From assembly GCA_002270565.1 (NCBI GenBank), contig NQMI01000150.1, positions 18,280 through 82,279 of the forward strand: DNA of 64,000 nucleotides, in the 5' to 3' direction. The notes beneath the pieces are model-generated. The model saw only the letters and a list, made by a program, of their open reading frames with translations, did no database searches and was not told the DNA's origin. Source of the stretch: Stenocarpella maydis. Taxonomy: Eukaryota; Ascomycota; Sordariomycetes; Diaporthales; Diaporthaceae. The position numbers and the translations under genes are program-made. Positions 10,396-22,152 of the stretch are shown in pieces (position 1 is the first letter of the stretch; each line of letters begins with the position of its first letter).

Positions 10396-10447
10396 GCAGC
10401 ATCAACACATCGACGTCGACTGCCACCAAACGCGACTCGAGACTACC
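9406..10447. other. intergenic, Cdc73 to DUF7053 gene
   Basis: No gene supported. It holds the Cdc73 3' UTR and the leader of the DUF7053 gene, including the CAT/CAG repeat listed separately. Confidence 0.5.
10355..10402 (+). repeat. (CAT)6(CAG)9CAT microsatellite
   Basis: Six CAT units, nine CAG units and one further CAT, ending 45 bp before the DUF7053 start codon. The tract is in frame with the gene, and an in-frame ATG at 10265 lies upstream with no stop between, so it would encode His6-Gln9 if translation began there. Confidence 0.95.
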
Positions 10448-11830
10448 ATGTCGAAGAGATCGGTTTTCACCACAATCAGCCCGCTGCCTGCGGGCATCCC
10501 GCGCCATGTCGTGCTTGAGTTCCTCCACAACCACCTGGAGATGATCGACCTGAACCCCCTTGTGAGGGAGAGGCACCCCATCAAGCCGCCTGCGGACGCC
10601 CCGCACGACGAGCTCAGGTGCATCTGGTACTCCCTGACCGACCGCATCACATATCTGCCAGGGGGGCTGGCAAGCGGAGACATCTCATACACATGCGCGT
10701 TCCACGACCTCCCGGACGGGATCCAGACCCACTGCCGGGCGCCGCTCAACGTCGACATCAGGGACAAATGGACCCTGTGCGGCACGCTTCCCGGCGAGCC
10801 CGCCCAACCCGTGGAGCTGGGCATCGGCGCGCCGGCGACGGGGCTGTACATCCGGGAAGATGTCGATCTCCGCTGCAACCTTCTCATGGCCGGCTTCGTC
10901 AAGAAGAACCTGAAGAAGTCCCACGCCACCCTCGTGGGCCATCTTGTCGAGAAGGCAAGACGGGCGACATCTGGGCACAAGGACAGCGCCCACACCCGAC
11001 AGTCGCCCTCGAGCGCAGCCGAGGAGAAGCCAGTCTTATCTCCACCGCCGGGCCCAGGGACGAGAAGAAGCCCGCCCCCGCAGCTTGGGAGCCCGTTTGT
11101 TCCTGGCTATCAGCCTGGACGGCCCCCATCCGTGCGATACCCCCCTGCGCCAGACTCGGGCGAGCAGCGCCGCAACACACCACCCGCTCCACACCAGAGG
11201 TCGCACTCGCAGTCCGTCAGCCCGACCAGCCGGCCCGACCAGCATCGCCCACCGCCAGCCTGGCCGCCATCAGCAGCACATGCCCTTCCACCCATGCGGC
11301 TCCGGCACAAGGAGCACCTCTCCCTCCCTCCACCACCTCAACATCGCAACGCCCTCTACCCCCAACCCCTTCGTGTGCGCAACCTCTCAGTCGGCTCGGC
11401 CCACCTGACGCAGCCCATCCCAGGCAGCACGGCTACCACCGCAGACACCGCCAGCAGCGGCGCCGGCCGCTCGGCCTCGTGCCAGTCCAGCTCGGCCTCG
11501 TCCGCCGCGTCCGCGCTGACGGCGGCCACCAGCCGGCCCTCCGTCTCAGAGCCCAGGACTAGCAGCGGCGACGACCACCCAGAGTACCCGCCACTGAACC
11601 CGTACTCGGACGATGGCGGTGGAGGCAGCTCCTCGCCCGACGAGCCGCGGCCGCCGCGCACGCCGCCGTTTTTCGCCGAGCTAGTCGGGTCCGAGGGGCT
11701 CGGCAAGGGAAAGGGAGCCGGGGGCGGGGTGTACCAGCACCCGGGCCACCACCCGTCAGTGCTGAGGCCTGGCGGGCGCTCCAGAACAGGGGCGCGCCTG
11801 GATTCGCCCTTTGTTGCGGAGCTAGAATGA
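10448..11830 (+). CDS. DUF7053 domain protein, unknown function
   Basis: 460 residues without introns. The first ~170 residues form the domain: MSKRSVFTTISPLPAGI at the start, then EFLHNHLEMIDLNPLV, WYSLTDRITYLPGGL, the YTCAFHDLPDGIQTHC block and LYIREDVDLRCNLLMAGFV. This set is typical of a fungal DUF7053 family that looks like a lipid- or START-like beta fold, but no activity is known to me. The rest is low-complexity, rich in Pro, Ser and His, and ends with FFAELVGSEGLGKGKG and SPFVAELE, two FxAEL-like motifs that might be short interaction sites. The start at 10448 was chosen because homologues begin with MSKR; an in-frame ATG at 10265 would add a His/Gln-rich extension. It converges with the GPI-protein gene. 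Confidence 0.85.
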   Translation: MSKRSVFTTISPLPAGIPRHVVLEFLHNHLEMIDLNPLVRERHPIKPPADAPHDELRCIWYSLTDRITYLPGGLASGDISYTCAFHDLPDGIQTHCRAPLNVDIRDKWTLCGTLPGEPAQPVELGIGAPATGLYIREDVDLRCNLLMAGFVKKNLKKSHATLVGHLVEKARRATSGHKDSAHTRQSPSSAAEEKPVLSPPPGPGTRRSPPPQLGSPFVPGYQPGRPPSVRYPPAPDSGEQRRNTPPAPHQRSHSQSVSPTSRPDQHRPPPAWPPSAAHALPPMRLRHKEHLSLPPPPQHRNALYPQPLRVRNLSVGSAHLTQPIPGSTATTADTASSGAGRSASCQSSSASSAASALTAATSRPSVSEPRTSSGDDHPEYPPLNPYSDDGGGGSSSPDEPRPPRTPPFFAELVGSEGLGKGKGAGGGVYQHPGHHPSVLRPGGRSRTGARLDSPFVAELE

Positions 11831-12890
11831 GAGGTCCCCTTCCGTCCTGGGTTTGGATTGGGCCCCGTGGGTGGCCCGTGGCTGAGCGGGCTGCGTGCCA
11901 GCTGGGGATCAGCAAGGCGCGTCGCAACTCCGGATCCGCGACGCCGGTACCGCTCCATATCTGCTGGGAAGTGTTTACCCAAGGAGTTTTGTCTCGGGCT
12001 CAGGTATATAGCGTTGCCTCGGTGATGGGCCGTACTGCGGGTAATGGGTCGCGTGCTCTGGCATGTGGCCCTTATTTGCCTCTTGCATCATCCATGCTGC
12101 TCTAGGCCGATTTCCTAGGCAGGCGGCGTGTTGGAATTTCGGAGTCGAGGCGTTGAGATGCCCTCCCCAGCATATGTTTTGATTTAGGATACCCCCCCCG
12201 ACTTTCAGAATAGCCCCTCTTGGCTTTCAACACTGACAATCCGTTGCGGGACAAGTTGCGTCAGACGCAATACCACAATATCATGCCATGAAAGATCCAA
12301 AGCCCTTTTTGGTGAATCAGTGCCATTGTTCTAATGTCTGTGCCAGAGTAGTATACTTGCAGAACCAAAAAGCAAAGCACCTATGACACATTAAAAATAA
12401 TAAGATGATTTGTTCATGCTTCGTTCGTCTGGTTCCCACGCACCCCGGTGGCGTGTTATCCCTCATTTCGAAAGCCATATTAACGTCGACTTCGTTAGCA
12501 GCAGACCTGAAGAATAGAAGGAGCAGAGCAAACGAGAGGTGCCTCGTCGGAACCGCCTCCACCATCCTCCAAGCCCACAAGCACACCAAATAAAAAAAGA
12601 CTGAAACCGAGAAACAGAAAAAGGAACCCCCACGGTGGTGGTGGGAAAGAAACGACCTACAGAAACCTTTCTAAACCGCGTGAACCAAGACGTACAAGGT
12701 TTTGGAAAATATGATTCATGCCTTGTTTTGCCCTGTCGTTCAGACTTAACACCAGAAAAACATGCCCCCAGAGTAAGCGAGTCCGTTTGCCTCATTATGG
12801 AAACTCCCCTTGTCCAAAAAAGAAAAAACCCATCCCCCCGTGAAAACTTAGATAGTCCCCCCCTCGCGAATGCTGCCCCCGCCACCCCGC
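11831..12890. other. intergenic between convergent genes
   Basis: Holds the 3' UTRs of the DUF7053 gene and the GPI-protein gene. AT content rises near 12340-12420 and 12580-12640. No coding sequence is supported. Confidence 0.5.
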
Positions 12891-13684
12891 TCACAGCGCA
12901 ACAGCGCCGACAAGGGCACCGGCCAGCAGCAGCAGCAGCAGGCCCGAGACCTCGAGGCCCGCGGGGGCGCCGGCCGTAACGTAGCCCGGCCTGGTCGGGG
13001 CCGGCTGGCCCGGCTGGTAAGAGCCGGTGACGGGGCCGGCCTGCGGCTGGGCGGCGGGCGCCCCCGCTGGCCCGGCGCCCCCCGCTGGCCCGGCACCCCC
13101 CGCTGGCCCGGCGCCCATTGCCGGGGGGTTGCCCATCTCCGGGGAGTTGCCCATTGCCGGTCCTGCTGGTGGCGCGGGGCCCATGGCTGGGGGGTCGCCC
13201 TTGACCGGTGCTGCTGGCGGCGCGGGGGCCATTGCCGGGGAGCTGCCCTTGGCCGGCGACGGAGGGGGCCGAGGCGGCATGGGCATGCCCTCCTGGGTCT
13301 GGGCCGGCTTTGCGAGGTTCTGGACGGGGATTATATTCTCAGCTGATGACCCTTGGGATTGTGGTGACATCCTCGTCTCTCCATCCCTCTTGGTGTGTAC
13401 ATGTACGCGCAAACCACAGGGTAAGACATTGAGGATATTTATGTACGAGTATGTTTACTTACGGTAGTGATGGTGCAAGGGCAGTTCGTGATGGTCACCG
13501 GCCCGGGGGTCTTGGCCGTGTAGCACACCTCCTTGTAGGTGATGACGGTGGGCACGGGGCAGTAGGTGACAAATGAGGGGACCACGGTCACGATGGTGTA
13601 GTTTACCGGCGACGGCACCGTGCCCGTGTAGTAGGCAGAAGCCACCGAAGCGGCGAGGAGGGCGAGGAGGCTTCGCATCTGCAT
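12891..13684 (-). CDS. GPI-anchored cell wall/surface protein, proline-alanine-rich
   Basis: Two exons, 13684-13463 and 13388-12891, give 239 residues. The first begins with a signal peptide (MQMRSLLALLAASVASA, cleavage expected before YYTG), followed by a threonine- and cysteine-containing module, VTYCPVPTVITYKEVCY and TITNCPCTITT, which is common in fungal GPI proteins. The GTAAGT donor is clear; the acceptor is best placed after AAG at 13389, but one nearby in-frame alternative exists after GAG. The second exon has Pro/Ala/Gly/Met repeats (GPAGGAGPAGG and PPAMGxxP units) and ends in a hydrophobic tail, LLLLLLAGALVGAVAL, expected to be replaced by a GPI anchor. The likely place is plasma membrane or wall. 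The repeat region could vary in length between strains. Confidence 0.8.
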
Positions 13685-13889
13685 CTTATATTTCGTTTGA
13701 TCGTCCTGTCTGCGTTTTGGTTCTTCTTCTGTTCCTCGAAGTCGTCGTTGTCTCTTCCTGTTATCAATTGCTTGTGGAACCTGCAAAACAAGGTTGAGGA
13801 CTCGGGTGGTGCGGGAGTGCTTTCTCTCTACCTTGAACAAAGTGGCAAAAGTGCAAGTTAAAAGAGTGTCAAAAAAGAATGTCAAAGTT

Positions 13890-13973
13890 GTAACGAGTGA
13901 GGTAACGAGTGAGGTAACGAGTGAGGTAACGAGTGAGGTAACGAGTGAGGTAACGAGTGAGGTAAAGAGCGAG
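13890..13973 (+). repeat. 12 bp minisatellite, six perfect copies plus one variant
   Basis: The unit GTAACGAGTGAG is repeated six times exactly (13890-13961), followed by GTAAAGAGCGAG. It lies about 200-290 bp upstream of the GPI-protein start codon. Confidence 0.95.
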
Positions 13974-15261
13974 ACTGCGGTCGACACCAAGCAATTGCGA
14001 TGCAGATGGAACAACGGCAGACGCAAAAGAGGTGAGGCAGTCTTATATGGGTAGACGGCTGGGTCCAAACCCGTCCAACATCCCAACCACAAGAATCTGC
14101 AATTAAACCCGTCCAAAGAAATTGTCTAATGAAGAATCCATTGCTGGTATGGCGGACAAACAAACAAGACCGTGTTTGTTGGTGTCGAGAAATGCTTCCG
14201 GGAGCGGCACATTCCAATCAGTCAGCCCAGGCTGTCACCGCAGCACGCGCACGCGCGACCATCACACATTCCATCACGTCCAAGAGCACCGTCCAAGGTG
14301 TGCGCAGAGCCAAAGTGGCGATCCTTTTCCGCAGTGTTAATGGTCATCTAAGAAGCGGTCGATCTCATCGACTGGTATCGTTTAATGGTCCGTCGTTATG
14401 TACACTCTTGTGCCGAAACAGCGCAGGGCCATATCGTATGGTACTAAACCCCTCGGTCGATACGGTCCGTCCCCCCCCCCCCCTTTGACACCGAGCTGTT
14501 CGACGTGCTTCATCGTACCGGCCCATGCCTTTTACACCGTAGATCCTGTCCCAGAGAATTAGAGTCCTTGGCCACTCCGAACCAGGGACTCGCAAAATCC
14601 CTTCCACCCCCACCGTTCCACCAATAATAGAAAGAAAAAAAATGCGATGGTGACACAGCGAGTCGGTCACCGAAATGCGCTCCATCAAACGCTAGCCTGA
14701 GATGCTCCCGAAAGGAAGAATCCGTCCTCAAGACCGAGCATCCGTCGTCCCCTTCCCCTAACCAGTTCTTCGTACGGACTGCCCGGGCCATGTCTATGCC
14801 GAAAAAAAAAGCCCAACGCCTTGACTTCCAAACCACGCAACAGAAAAATGAAAAGCCGACCCAGAGCTGCCCCGGGAATTGCGGCAGGCCAACAAGATAG
14901 AGGTACATCCGCCTTTAGGTGCGAGGTGATGGGTAACAAGAGTGGAGATCGCCTAGGCGAATATGGTCGAGTAAATTCGCTGATACCGATGGCTGCCCGA
15001 TCTTGCGAAAGAACTCGTCGTTCGTGACATTGTCCAAGGTCCATCCGTCCGAGGGGCAGAATGCAAAAATGCCATGCGCAACACTGGCCCCAAGCTGTTT
15101 TAAGCCCCAGGCGATGGCTACTCGCTCCAATAAGTGGCGGATCAGTATCATGCTATCAGACCCAGCGAGCGAGGGGACCAAGATCAAGGCCGACCAGACT
15201 CCGTGGTGGCCATTGGCAAGTCGGCATGTTTGTATGAGTCAGATGCGAGCAAGGAAGAGAT

Positions 15262-15297
15262 GTTGTTGCTGCTGCTGCTGCTGTTGTTGCTGCTTGC
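15262..15297 (+). repeat. GTT/GCT trinucleotide tract
   Basis: Interrupted run of GTT and GCT/CTG units just downstream of the RGS gene stop, probably in its 3' UTR. Confidence 0.8.
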
Positions 15298-15390
15298 GCC
15301 ACATGGACCGCTGTTGCATAAGGTCGGGCTGATCTTCGGGTTGGCGGGGGAAGGGGGGGGGGAGAATGAGTGCTCGAGCTCTGTCGTTTC

Positions 15391-17918
15391 TCACTTGCGG
15401 TTCGATCGGCTTTGGCTTCGCTCGAGCAATCGGCCGGGTGCTGCGGAATCCTTGCCCACAGCGTGCGTTATCGTGTCGAAGTCGTAGTTCTTCAAGACTT
15501 GCTCGTATTTTGGGCTCCGCAGGAATTTGGGCACGGAGTCCTTGTGTGTACATGTTAGCATCCGGTGTCACATGGGACTTGCGGGCGCGGCGGTGTCCAA
15601 CTTACACTAGCCATGAGCTTGAACACAGCGTTCTGTGCGTCCTCAAACAGGGCCGTAACCTCGTGTAGCGTATCAATCATGGCAACATCTTGGCCCACTG
15701 CCTTAGTCATGCGGGTGGCAAGGTTACTGCGCAGCTGATGGTCGATGTTGAGCTCGCAGGGCGAGCCAGGGGCGAGGAACGCGTTGTAGATGCCATAGGC
15801 TTGAGCCATGATCTCCTTGATAGCATCCATCGAAGTTGACGTCTGGTTCTTCTGCGCTTGTCGTATGGCCAGCTTGCAGCTGCGCACGAATTCGTCCACG
15901 TCGATGTAGAAAGACAGGTTCTCCTCGCAGTGGGTCTCCCTCAGGTTCTCGCGGAAGAGCAACCGGAGCGCAGGATCGCTCAGAATCTTGTCTAGCCTCT
16001 GGGTGTTGGAGTCACGGGCGACGCCTGGCCTGACGGCGCTGGACGACACCTCGCCCTCGGAGCTCCTCCCTCGGGTGAGTGCGCCGTTGACCAGGTCGTG
16101 CGCCCTTGGCGTGAGCGTGTAGATGGCGTGCTTTGTGGGCTGGAACAGATGGCTGCCAGGATATTGCGACATGTAGGCCCGGTCCTGCTGGACGGCCTCC
16201 ATGAGCTCGTACTCGACAAACAAGCCGGCGACCTCGATTGTCTCGCGTCGATCCACGGTGGTAGAGCAGTCCATCAGCCAGTCGGTGACGGCCTTGCCGG
16301 TAAAGGTGTGCTTAAAAGTCCTGCCTCCCACCTTGCGCTCGGCGGCCATCTTGACGCCAGTCAGGCCATCGCGGTAATCGCTGAGCGAGTCCGAGTCGGC
16401 AGCGTTCACGTTGCTCTTGATGTTGAAGCCCCCGATGCCGACGAACCTCCGGAAGAGGACCTCGATGGTGCCACGGTCAGTAGTCAGCTTGTCCGTCTGT
16501 CCTTCTCTTTCCAGGATGACGAGCTGGGGTAATGAGTTGCCAATAAGCTCTGCCACCTGCTTCTGCTGAATGCCGTTGCGCGAGCAGAAGCGATCCAATA
16601 TGGAAATGCCCTTGGGCGTCAACTGCCACACAGAACCCTTCATGGTGTAAACCTGCTGGTACTTGCCATCGGCCGACTCGATGAAACGTGCCTCGAGGAA
16701 CCGCTGGCATATCGAGCGGGCCATGTCCTTGGCCATGGAGAAAGTGGTGGTTGTCGTCGTGGTTACAATTCTGGAGGGATCTTTGGGGTCGGGCATGCGG
16801 TTTGACTGGGAGAACTTGAGGGAACCAAGGTTGTTGATGGCATCTTCTGACAGGAAGGTGTGCTCGACCTTGGTCAATCGCACGCGGTGGGCCGAAAGCG
16901 GCAGCAGACTGACGATCAGTGTTGCAAAGAGATCCTTGAAGTCCTGCAGGCTACTGTCAGTCGCCGAATGCGACGGCCGGGGCGTGCCGCCGCCCCGCGC
17001 AGTACAGCAGCAGTGCCGTTGCCAATGAACGGGCGGCAGATTCCAGGCACAGCTGCGGGCGGGTAAAAACGAATCAGAATCAAGCAAACTCACCTTTGTG
17101 AACGGCCTGTCGTCATCCGTCATGCGCAGTAGCCTCGACGATGTCTGATGCATCTTGTTGTCAATTCTCGGGAGGAGAATTGGCGGGGGGTGAGAAGGGT
17201 CGGTCTCGGAGTAGGGTCGAGAGTAGAGAGGGTCCTGAGCCGGGAAGACCTGGCTGCTTGGAGACTTGGACCCTGGCTGAGTCGAGGACGACGCCGAGGA
17301 CAGAGTCGAGGCGGGGCGGTATCTCGAGATCCAGTCAGGCGAGGGCTCGGCACTGAGGGTGTGGTATGGGGCAGAGTCGCCGGTGATTGAGAGACGGCTG
17401 AGGGATCGCTGGTGCCGAACCGTCTGGTCAGAAATGGTTGCAATGGCACTCTGGGTGCGGTCAATGGCAGAGGCAGCGAAAGCGAAAAAGCCGCCTGGTT
17501 TCTGCTGAAGCCTAGGGTCTCCTCTGTAGGGGGGGTGGGCTGGGGATTGCTGCGGTCGGGATCGCGCGAGTGCCGAGTCCTGAGCAGGGTCGAGCGGCGA
17601 GGAGGATGAGAGGGGGGTGTAGGAGGCAAACGTCGCTGGGGTGCTGGCGGTGGTGGTGTCGTTAGGACTGATGCTGGGAGGTCGACGCAGACTGTAGTGG
17701 CTGGTGGGAGAGGAGAGCAACAGGTGTGGTGGTTGTGGTTGTGGCCTTGGGGCGGCTGGTGGGCAGGTGAGGGATGTCAGGTTTGGGGAGGATGAGGTAG
17801 AAACGGAATGTTGAGACGAGGCAGAGGTCAGGCTGGAGGAATTATTGTTTGTGTGGGACAATGGATCGTGAAGATAGACTGGGCTTGGGCGGGCAGGAGA
17901 TGATACGCCGGCAGCCAT
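15391..17918 (-). CDS. flbA: RGS protein with DEP domains, FlbA/Sst2/Cprgs-1 type
   Basis: Exons 17918-17094, 16943-15606 and 15540-15391 give 770 residues. The N-terminal ~230 residues are Ser/Thr/Pro-rich. Two DEP-like regions follow (about 276-395 and 470-558, the second with KHTFTGKAVTDWLMDCSTTV). The RGS domain (about 590-740) starts at RLDKILSDPALRLLFRENLR, includes HCEENLSFYIDVDEF and ends with DSVPKFLRSPKYEQVLKNY. The last 49 residues come only from the third exon, reached by a GTAAGT donor at 15605; without it the RGS domain would be cut short. FlbA-type proteins speed GTP hydrolysis on a G-alpha subunit (FadA class) and favour conidiation over vegetative growth. The first intron is 150 bp, in frame and stop-free, so retention would insert 50 residues just before the first DEP domain. 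Assignment as the FlbA orthologue is from domain order. Confidence 0.92.
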
Positions 17919-20900
17919 CTAACAGGCAGAAAGCAAGTTAGCAAGAGCGGGTTGGGCCTGGGTCTTGTCTCGTCTTGGGGGTCTTGGGACCTGGCGTGGA
18001 TGGAGAATGGGCTTCTGCGGTGGTGGTGCTGGCTGGCCTGGGCTGGGTACGAGAAGGAGAGGGCATAGAATAGCGGCTAGGAAGGACACCAAGTGCATGG
18101 CATGGTATGGCATGGCATGGCAGGACAGTACAGGACAGTACGAACGAGCGGACGGGCTTAGGTGGTAAGGATGGTGAGGACAAGGCCGTTGGCGGGCAGG
18201 GTCAGGGCCGCGAGCATGATGGATGCCACAGATTGGGGTTCATTTGGTGGTGCCAGGCTGGGCCGTGAGCATCAACCATCAGCCGAGCTCTGCACGGGCT
18301 ATGGCTCCTGTGGCTCCCCATGTGGCTCCCTCTGGTCGGTCTGGCCTGTCCGACTGGTTGCTCCGTGTCGTCGAGCCGACCAAGAAAAAAGAGGCTCACG
18401 ACTTGCAGCTCCATTGGCAGAGGTGGGAACCGGCCCAGGAACGGGCCAGGCGAGAGGGGAGACGATGCAGTGCTCTGCAAGACTGCCAGTGAAAAAAGAA
18501 CGTACCTATTCTACCGCACGGCACTGCACTGTGTGCTGGGAGCCGTGCTCTGCTGAGACGTGTGCTGTGTGTTGTGCGCGGGCTTTGGGCCACAATCCCA
18601 GGAGAAGAAGGAAGAAGACAAGTCGAGCCAACGAGACAGCACAAGACACAACAGGGTACGCACGGCCAGGCCAGGCTAACAGGCCTTTGCAGTGCGATGA
18701 GGATGTGAAATGAGGGGAGACTTAGGACGGTGAAGAAGTGGACGCGCTGGGGGGTGGTGGTGGTGGTGATGATGATGAGACCTGACTGAGCCAGGGTCAA
18801 CGCGCGCAAGGGGGGTGTATGTATGCGTATATGTGTTGTGCGTGTTGTGTGTGATGTGTGAGAGAGTGTGGTTAAGAAGGCAAGCCAGATGGACAGATAG
18901 TATCGAGTTTTACGCACCCAATGTCTCTGCTCTCAGACTGTCGCAATTAAACCGGAAGCGGCCCAGCGGATTGTATTGGGTTGGGACGGGGAACGTCGAC
19001 GTCGACGTGGACGGGACTGGGCTGGACTGAACTGGAGGATGGCTGAATTCGACCGCAGGCAGGTTCAGGCCAGGTCAGATCAGGCCAGGTCCGAGGAAGC
19101 AGCAACCCGTGGTGTATGTAGAAATGTAGCAACAAATGGCACAAAATGACAAGTGACGAGTTTGACGGGCGGATGACTGGGGTTTGAAAGGGTTGACGGC
19201 TGACGGGTGACGAGGCGGCCACGCGGGAACAGGCAGAAGGGCAACCTTTCACAACAACATGCCATGCACATGCACACACGGTCCAGTCAGGGAAAAGCCA
19301 GCAATGGTGGTAAGTAGACAGAAGGACAGACGGCGGGCCGCGGGGTTGGGTCTGTGGTGTACACTGCCAACCTAACAATACGTATCTCCGTACTCTGCGT
19401 ACGGTATGGAGAGGCAAAAATTGGCACGAGCAGGGGAGACTCCTGGGAGCCATGTGCTAGAAGCTGTGGAGGATGGCCAATGTAATGTGAGGGGGGGTGT
19501 GTGGGTGGGGGTGTGGGTTTTCCTGATGGTGTGGTCGAAAGAAGAGGGAAGAAAAATAAAAAAAAAAAAAAAGCGAGTCGCCGGGTCCCACTCCAGTGAG
19601 GACAGGGGGGGGGGAAGGAGGACCAGGACATGGGTTTGTTATTGCATCAGGGTGCCGCATCGCATGGCACATGGGGCCATCCGGCGGGGTATCTCGTAGT
19701 ATCTACACTACTGTGCATGTAGTACATGTACTAAGTAGTTATACCGCAGTACAGGCTGCCACAGTGTCGCACACACCGTCTGTACTCGCACGGGGGGGCA
19801 GCTTGTTACATCTAAAAGCGTATCCATACAGAGGGAGGGGGGACGGGGGCGAGAAACAACACACATCTAAACCTCTTCGGGCCCGCTGGGCCACTACAAG
19901 CCCAACTAGCCTCCCACAGATGTTCGAGATCGGCCCTCGGCACAGCTGTTTTTGCAAGAACGTGCAGGACATCAACCAGATAGATCCACGCAGAGGGGGG
20001 GGGGGCAAGGCCCAGCCAGGTCGCAGCACATCAATTCTTCTCGGTCGACATGAACCGGAGAGGCTGAGAGGCGGGATGAATGTTGACAAGACAACATCTT
20101 GACACAAGCACCGTTTGTCTGACTATCTGACTGGCAGGCTGCTCAATGACTGAATGGAGGATCCACCAGTCAATCTCGTGCCTGGACAGAGGCATTGGGC
20201 CACCGGGATAGGAAACCAGGCCACCCCATCACCACCGCCTCCGTCTTCCAACACCTTCGCACCACGGCGGAGCGCCGGGTTACATGATCCCCCAACCCAC
20301 GGCCGGTGGTAATATACCAAGTACCCGACCTGGACAACCTCGTCCCCTCATTGGTATTCCCCTCCTGTCGTCTTCCCCTCGGCTCCCGATCAAGGAGAGA
20401 ACCTGAGACATGCACCACAGCAAAGACGCCTCGCCGCAAACAGAACAGAAACACGGGCTCTTCCAAATCACTATTTTTATCGGCTTCCAAAATCAACGCC
20501 CTCCATCCCCGCCAGTCCATTGGACCGTCATGACCTTTCAGCTCCTTGGCCGAGGCGCGAGCGACCTGTCAAACCGGCCGGTTGGCCGGCCTCCTTGGCT
20601 TCCCTGTAGATACATGGTATTCCCGTCCACAAGCCGCAGACTGCAGCACCGCACCTGGCCAGACTGCTGCTGCTACACGCATACTGTTGCAACAGCTGTT
20701 GTTGATGCTGACGGAATATCCACCACCACCAACACCACCAACAGACAGAGATCTCCCCGCCAACACCGCCCCCCTCCCCGGCTGTCAGACCACGTGGGAT
20801 TCTTGTTGGCGTGCTGAAACAAAAAGTCAAGATGAGAGCCAACTGGCCGAGATGCGTCTGTGCAAGCGCACCACCACATCATAGGGCGGGACGAGCTTCA

Positions 20901-22117
20901 TTGGAGCGCGCATCCTCCCGAGACGCCTTCACCTGCCTCTGCCACATGGGGCAAGCAAGGCTCCCAGCTCCTTGCCTCGCCTTGCCGATCAGCACAGCCC
21001 AAGATCAGCGGCCCCGGGTCGCATGTCAACCAGCTTTACTCAGCAGAACTGGTTTACTCAGCATAGGCGAGCACAAAGACCACACGCGAGTTCCACCCTG
21101 CGCGGTCCCTTTGGTCAGCAACACTCACGCCCCCCTCCTGCCAACGGAACATTGGGGGCTGCGGGAGGAGGAGGCAAAAGCCACGCGCGATGGGGTTGCA
21201 TGCAGTTACCAAATCCCCAGCCTCCAACCCCTTCCCGCGTGCATCCCGATGCGGGCTTCCCTGCAGGCATGTTGCAGATAAGTTGAGCGATGACAAAGGA
21301 AAGGGTGAAAAGGAAAAAAGAAAGAAAAGGGCCGGTGCACATCTCTTCGTGAACAAGGCCCGGACGATCAATTCTTTGATGCCATCTTGCGGAGTGCCTG
21401 TCTTTGGTTCAGCTGCTGGCACCAACAACCGGAGTTAAAAAAATGAAACACCAAGGAGCGAGACCACAAAAAAAGAAAAAAAAAAGGTAGCTATGGCTGC
21501 GTCTGGCCTGGTTCGGTCTACCAGTCTACCCAAGGCCGGGCTGGCGCAAAGTGTACAAACGAGACGCAGCCCCCTGGTGCAGCGACAGTAGTGTAAGACG
21601 TCTGTCCAGGGGGGTGAGATCCTGCCGGGTATGCCATGTGTCTGCCGGCCGAGCCCTTCGCCAATGGCATGATGCGGGATGGTTGGGGGCCCTTAGTTGC
21701 CTGCGCTACTGCGAGAAATAAAGGCTCCCCCCCGGTGAAACTACCACAGAATGAGGAATGGTGTAGTGAGTGCGAACAGGGGCGCCTTGGTTGGTCGCCC
21801 TTCTCTTTCGGATGGGTGTGGTGGGTAGGTGGCAGCACGACAGGGCCGGCAGGATTTGCACATGGCCTCAGGGATCTTCTTCCACGAGGTAGGCCGCGAC
21901 ACGGCGACACGGATTTGCTTGTGCGAGCTCGTCGGCCTTTGGGCCTGCAGCTGCGCAATGCTGCTCGCTGCAGCTTCGCCGTGTGTGGTGGGGGGAGAAA
22001 TGTCTCGTCTCTTCGTCCCTCTTTTTTCTTTCTGTTTTGTGTCGTTTGTTTTTCTGAGTATCTTCAACTTGGGCCTCTTTTTTTTTTTGGTTGTTGTTGT
22101 TGTTCCCCTTGCTTCTT

Positions 22118-22152
22118 CCCGTCGCCGTCGTCGCCGTCGTCGCCGTTGTTGC
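22118..22152 (+). repeat. GTC/GCC trinucleotide tract
   Basis: Imperfect repeats of CGTCGC/CGTCGT units following a run of T and GTT repeats. Confidence 0.7.

Larger units (their letters stand above)
13685..15390. other. intergenic between GPI-protein gene (5') and RGS gene (3')
   Basis: Promoter side of the GPI-protein gene; contains the 12 bp minisatellite at 13890-13973, a poly-C run near 14471-14482 and a GCT/GTT tract near 15262-15297. No gene is supported. Confidence 0.5.
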
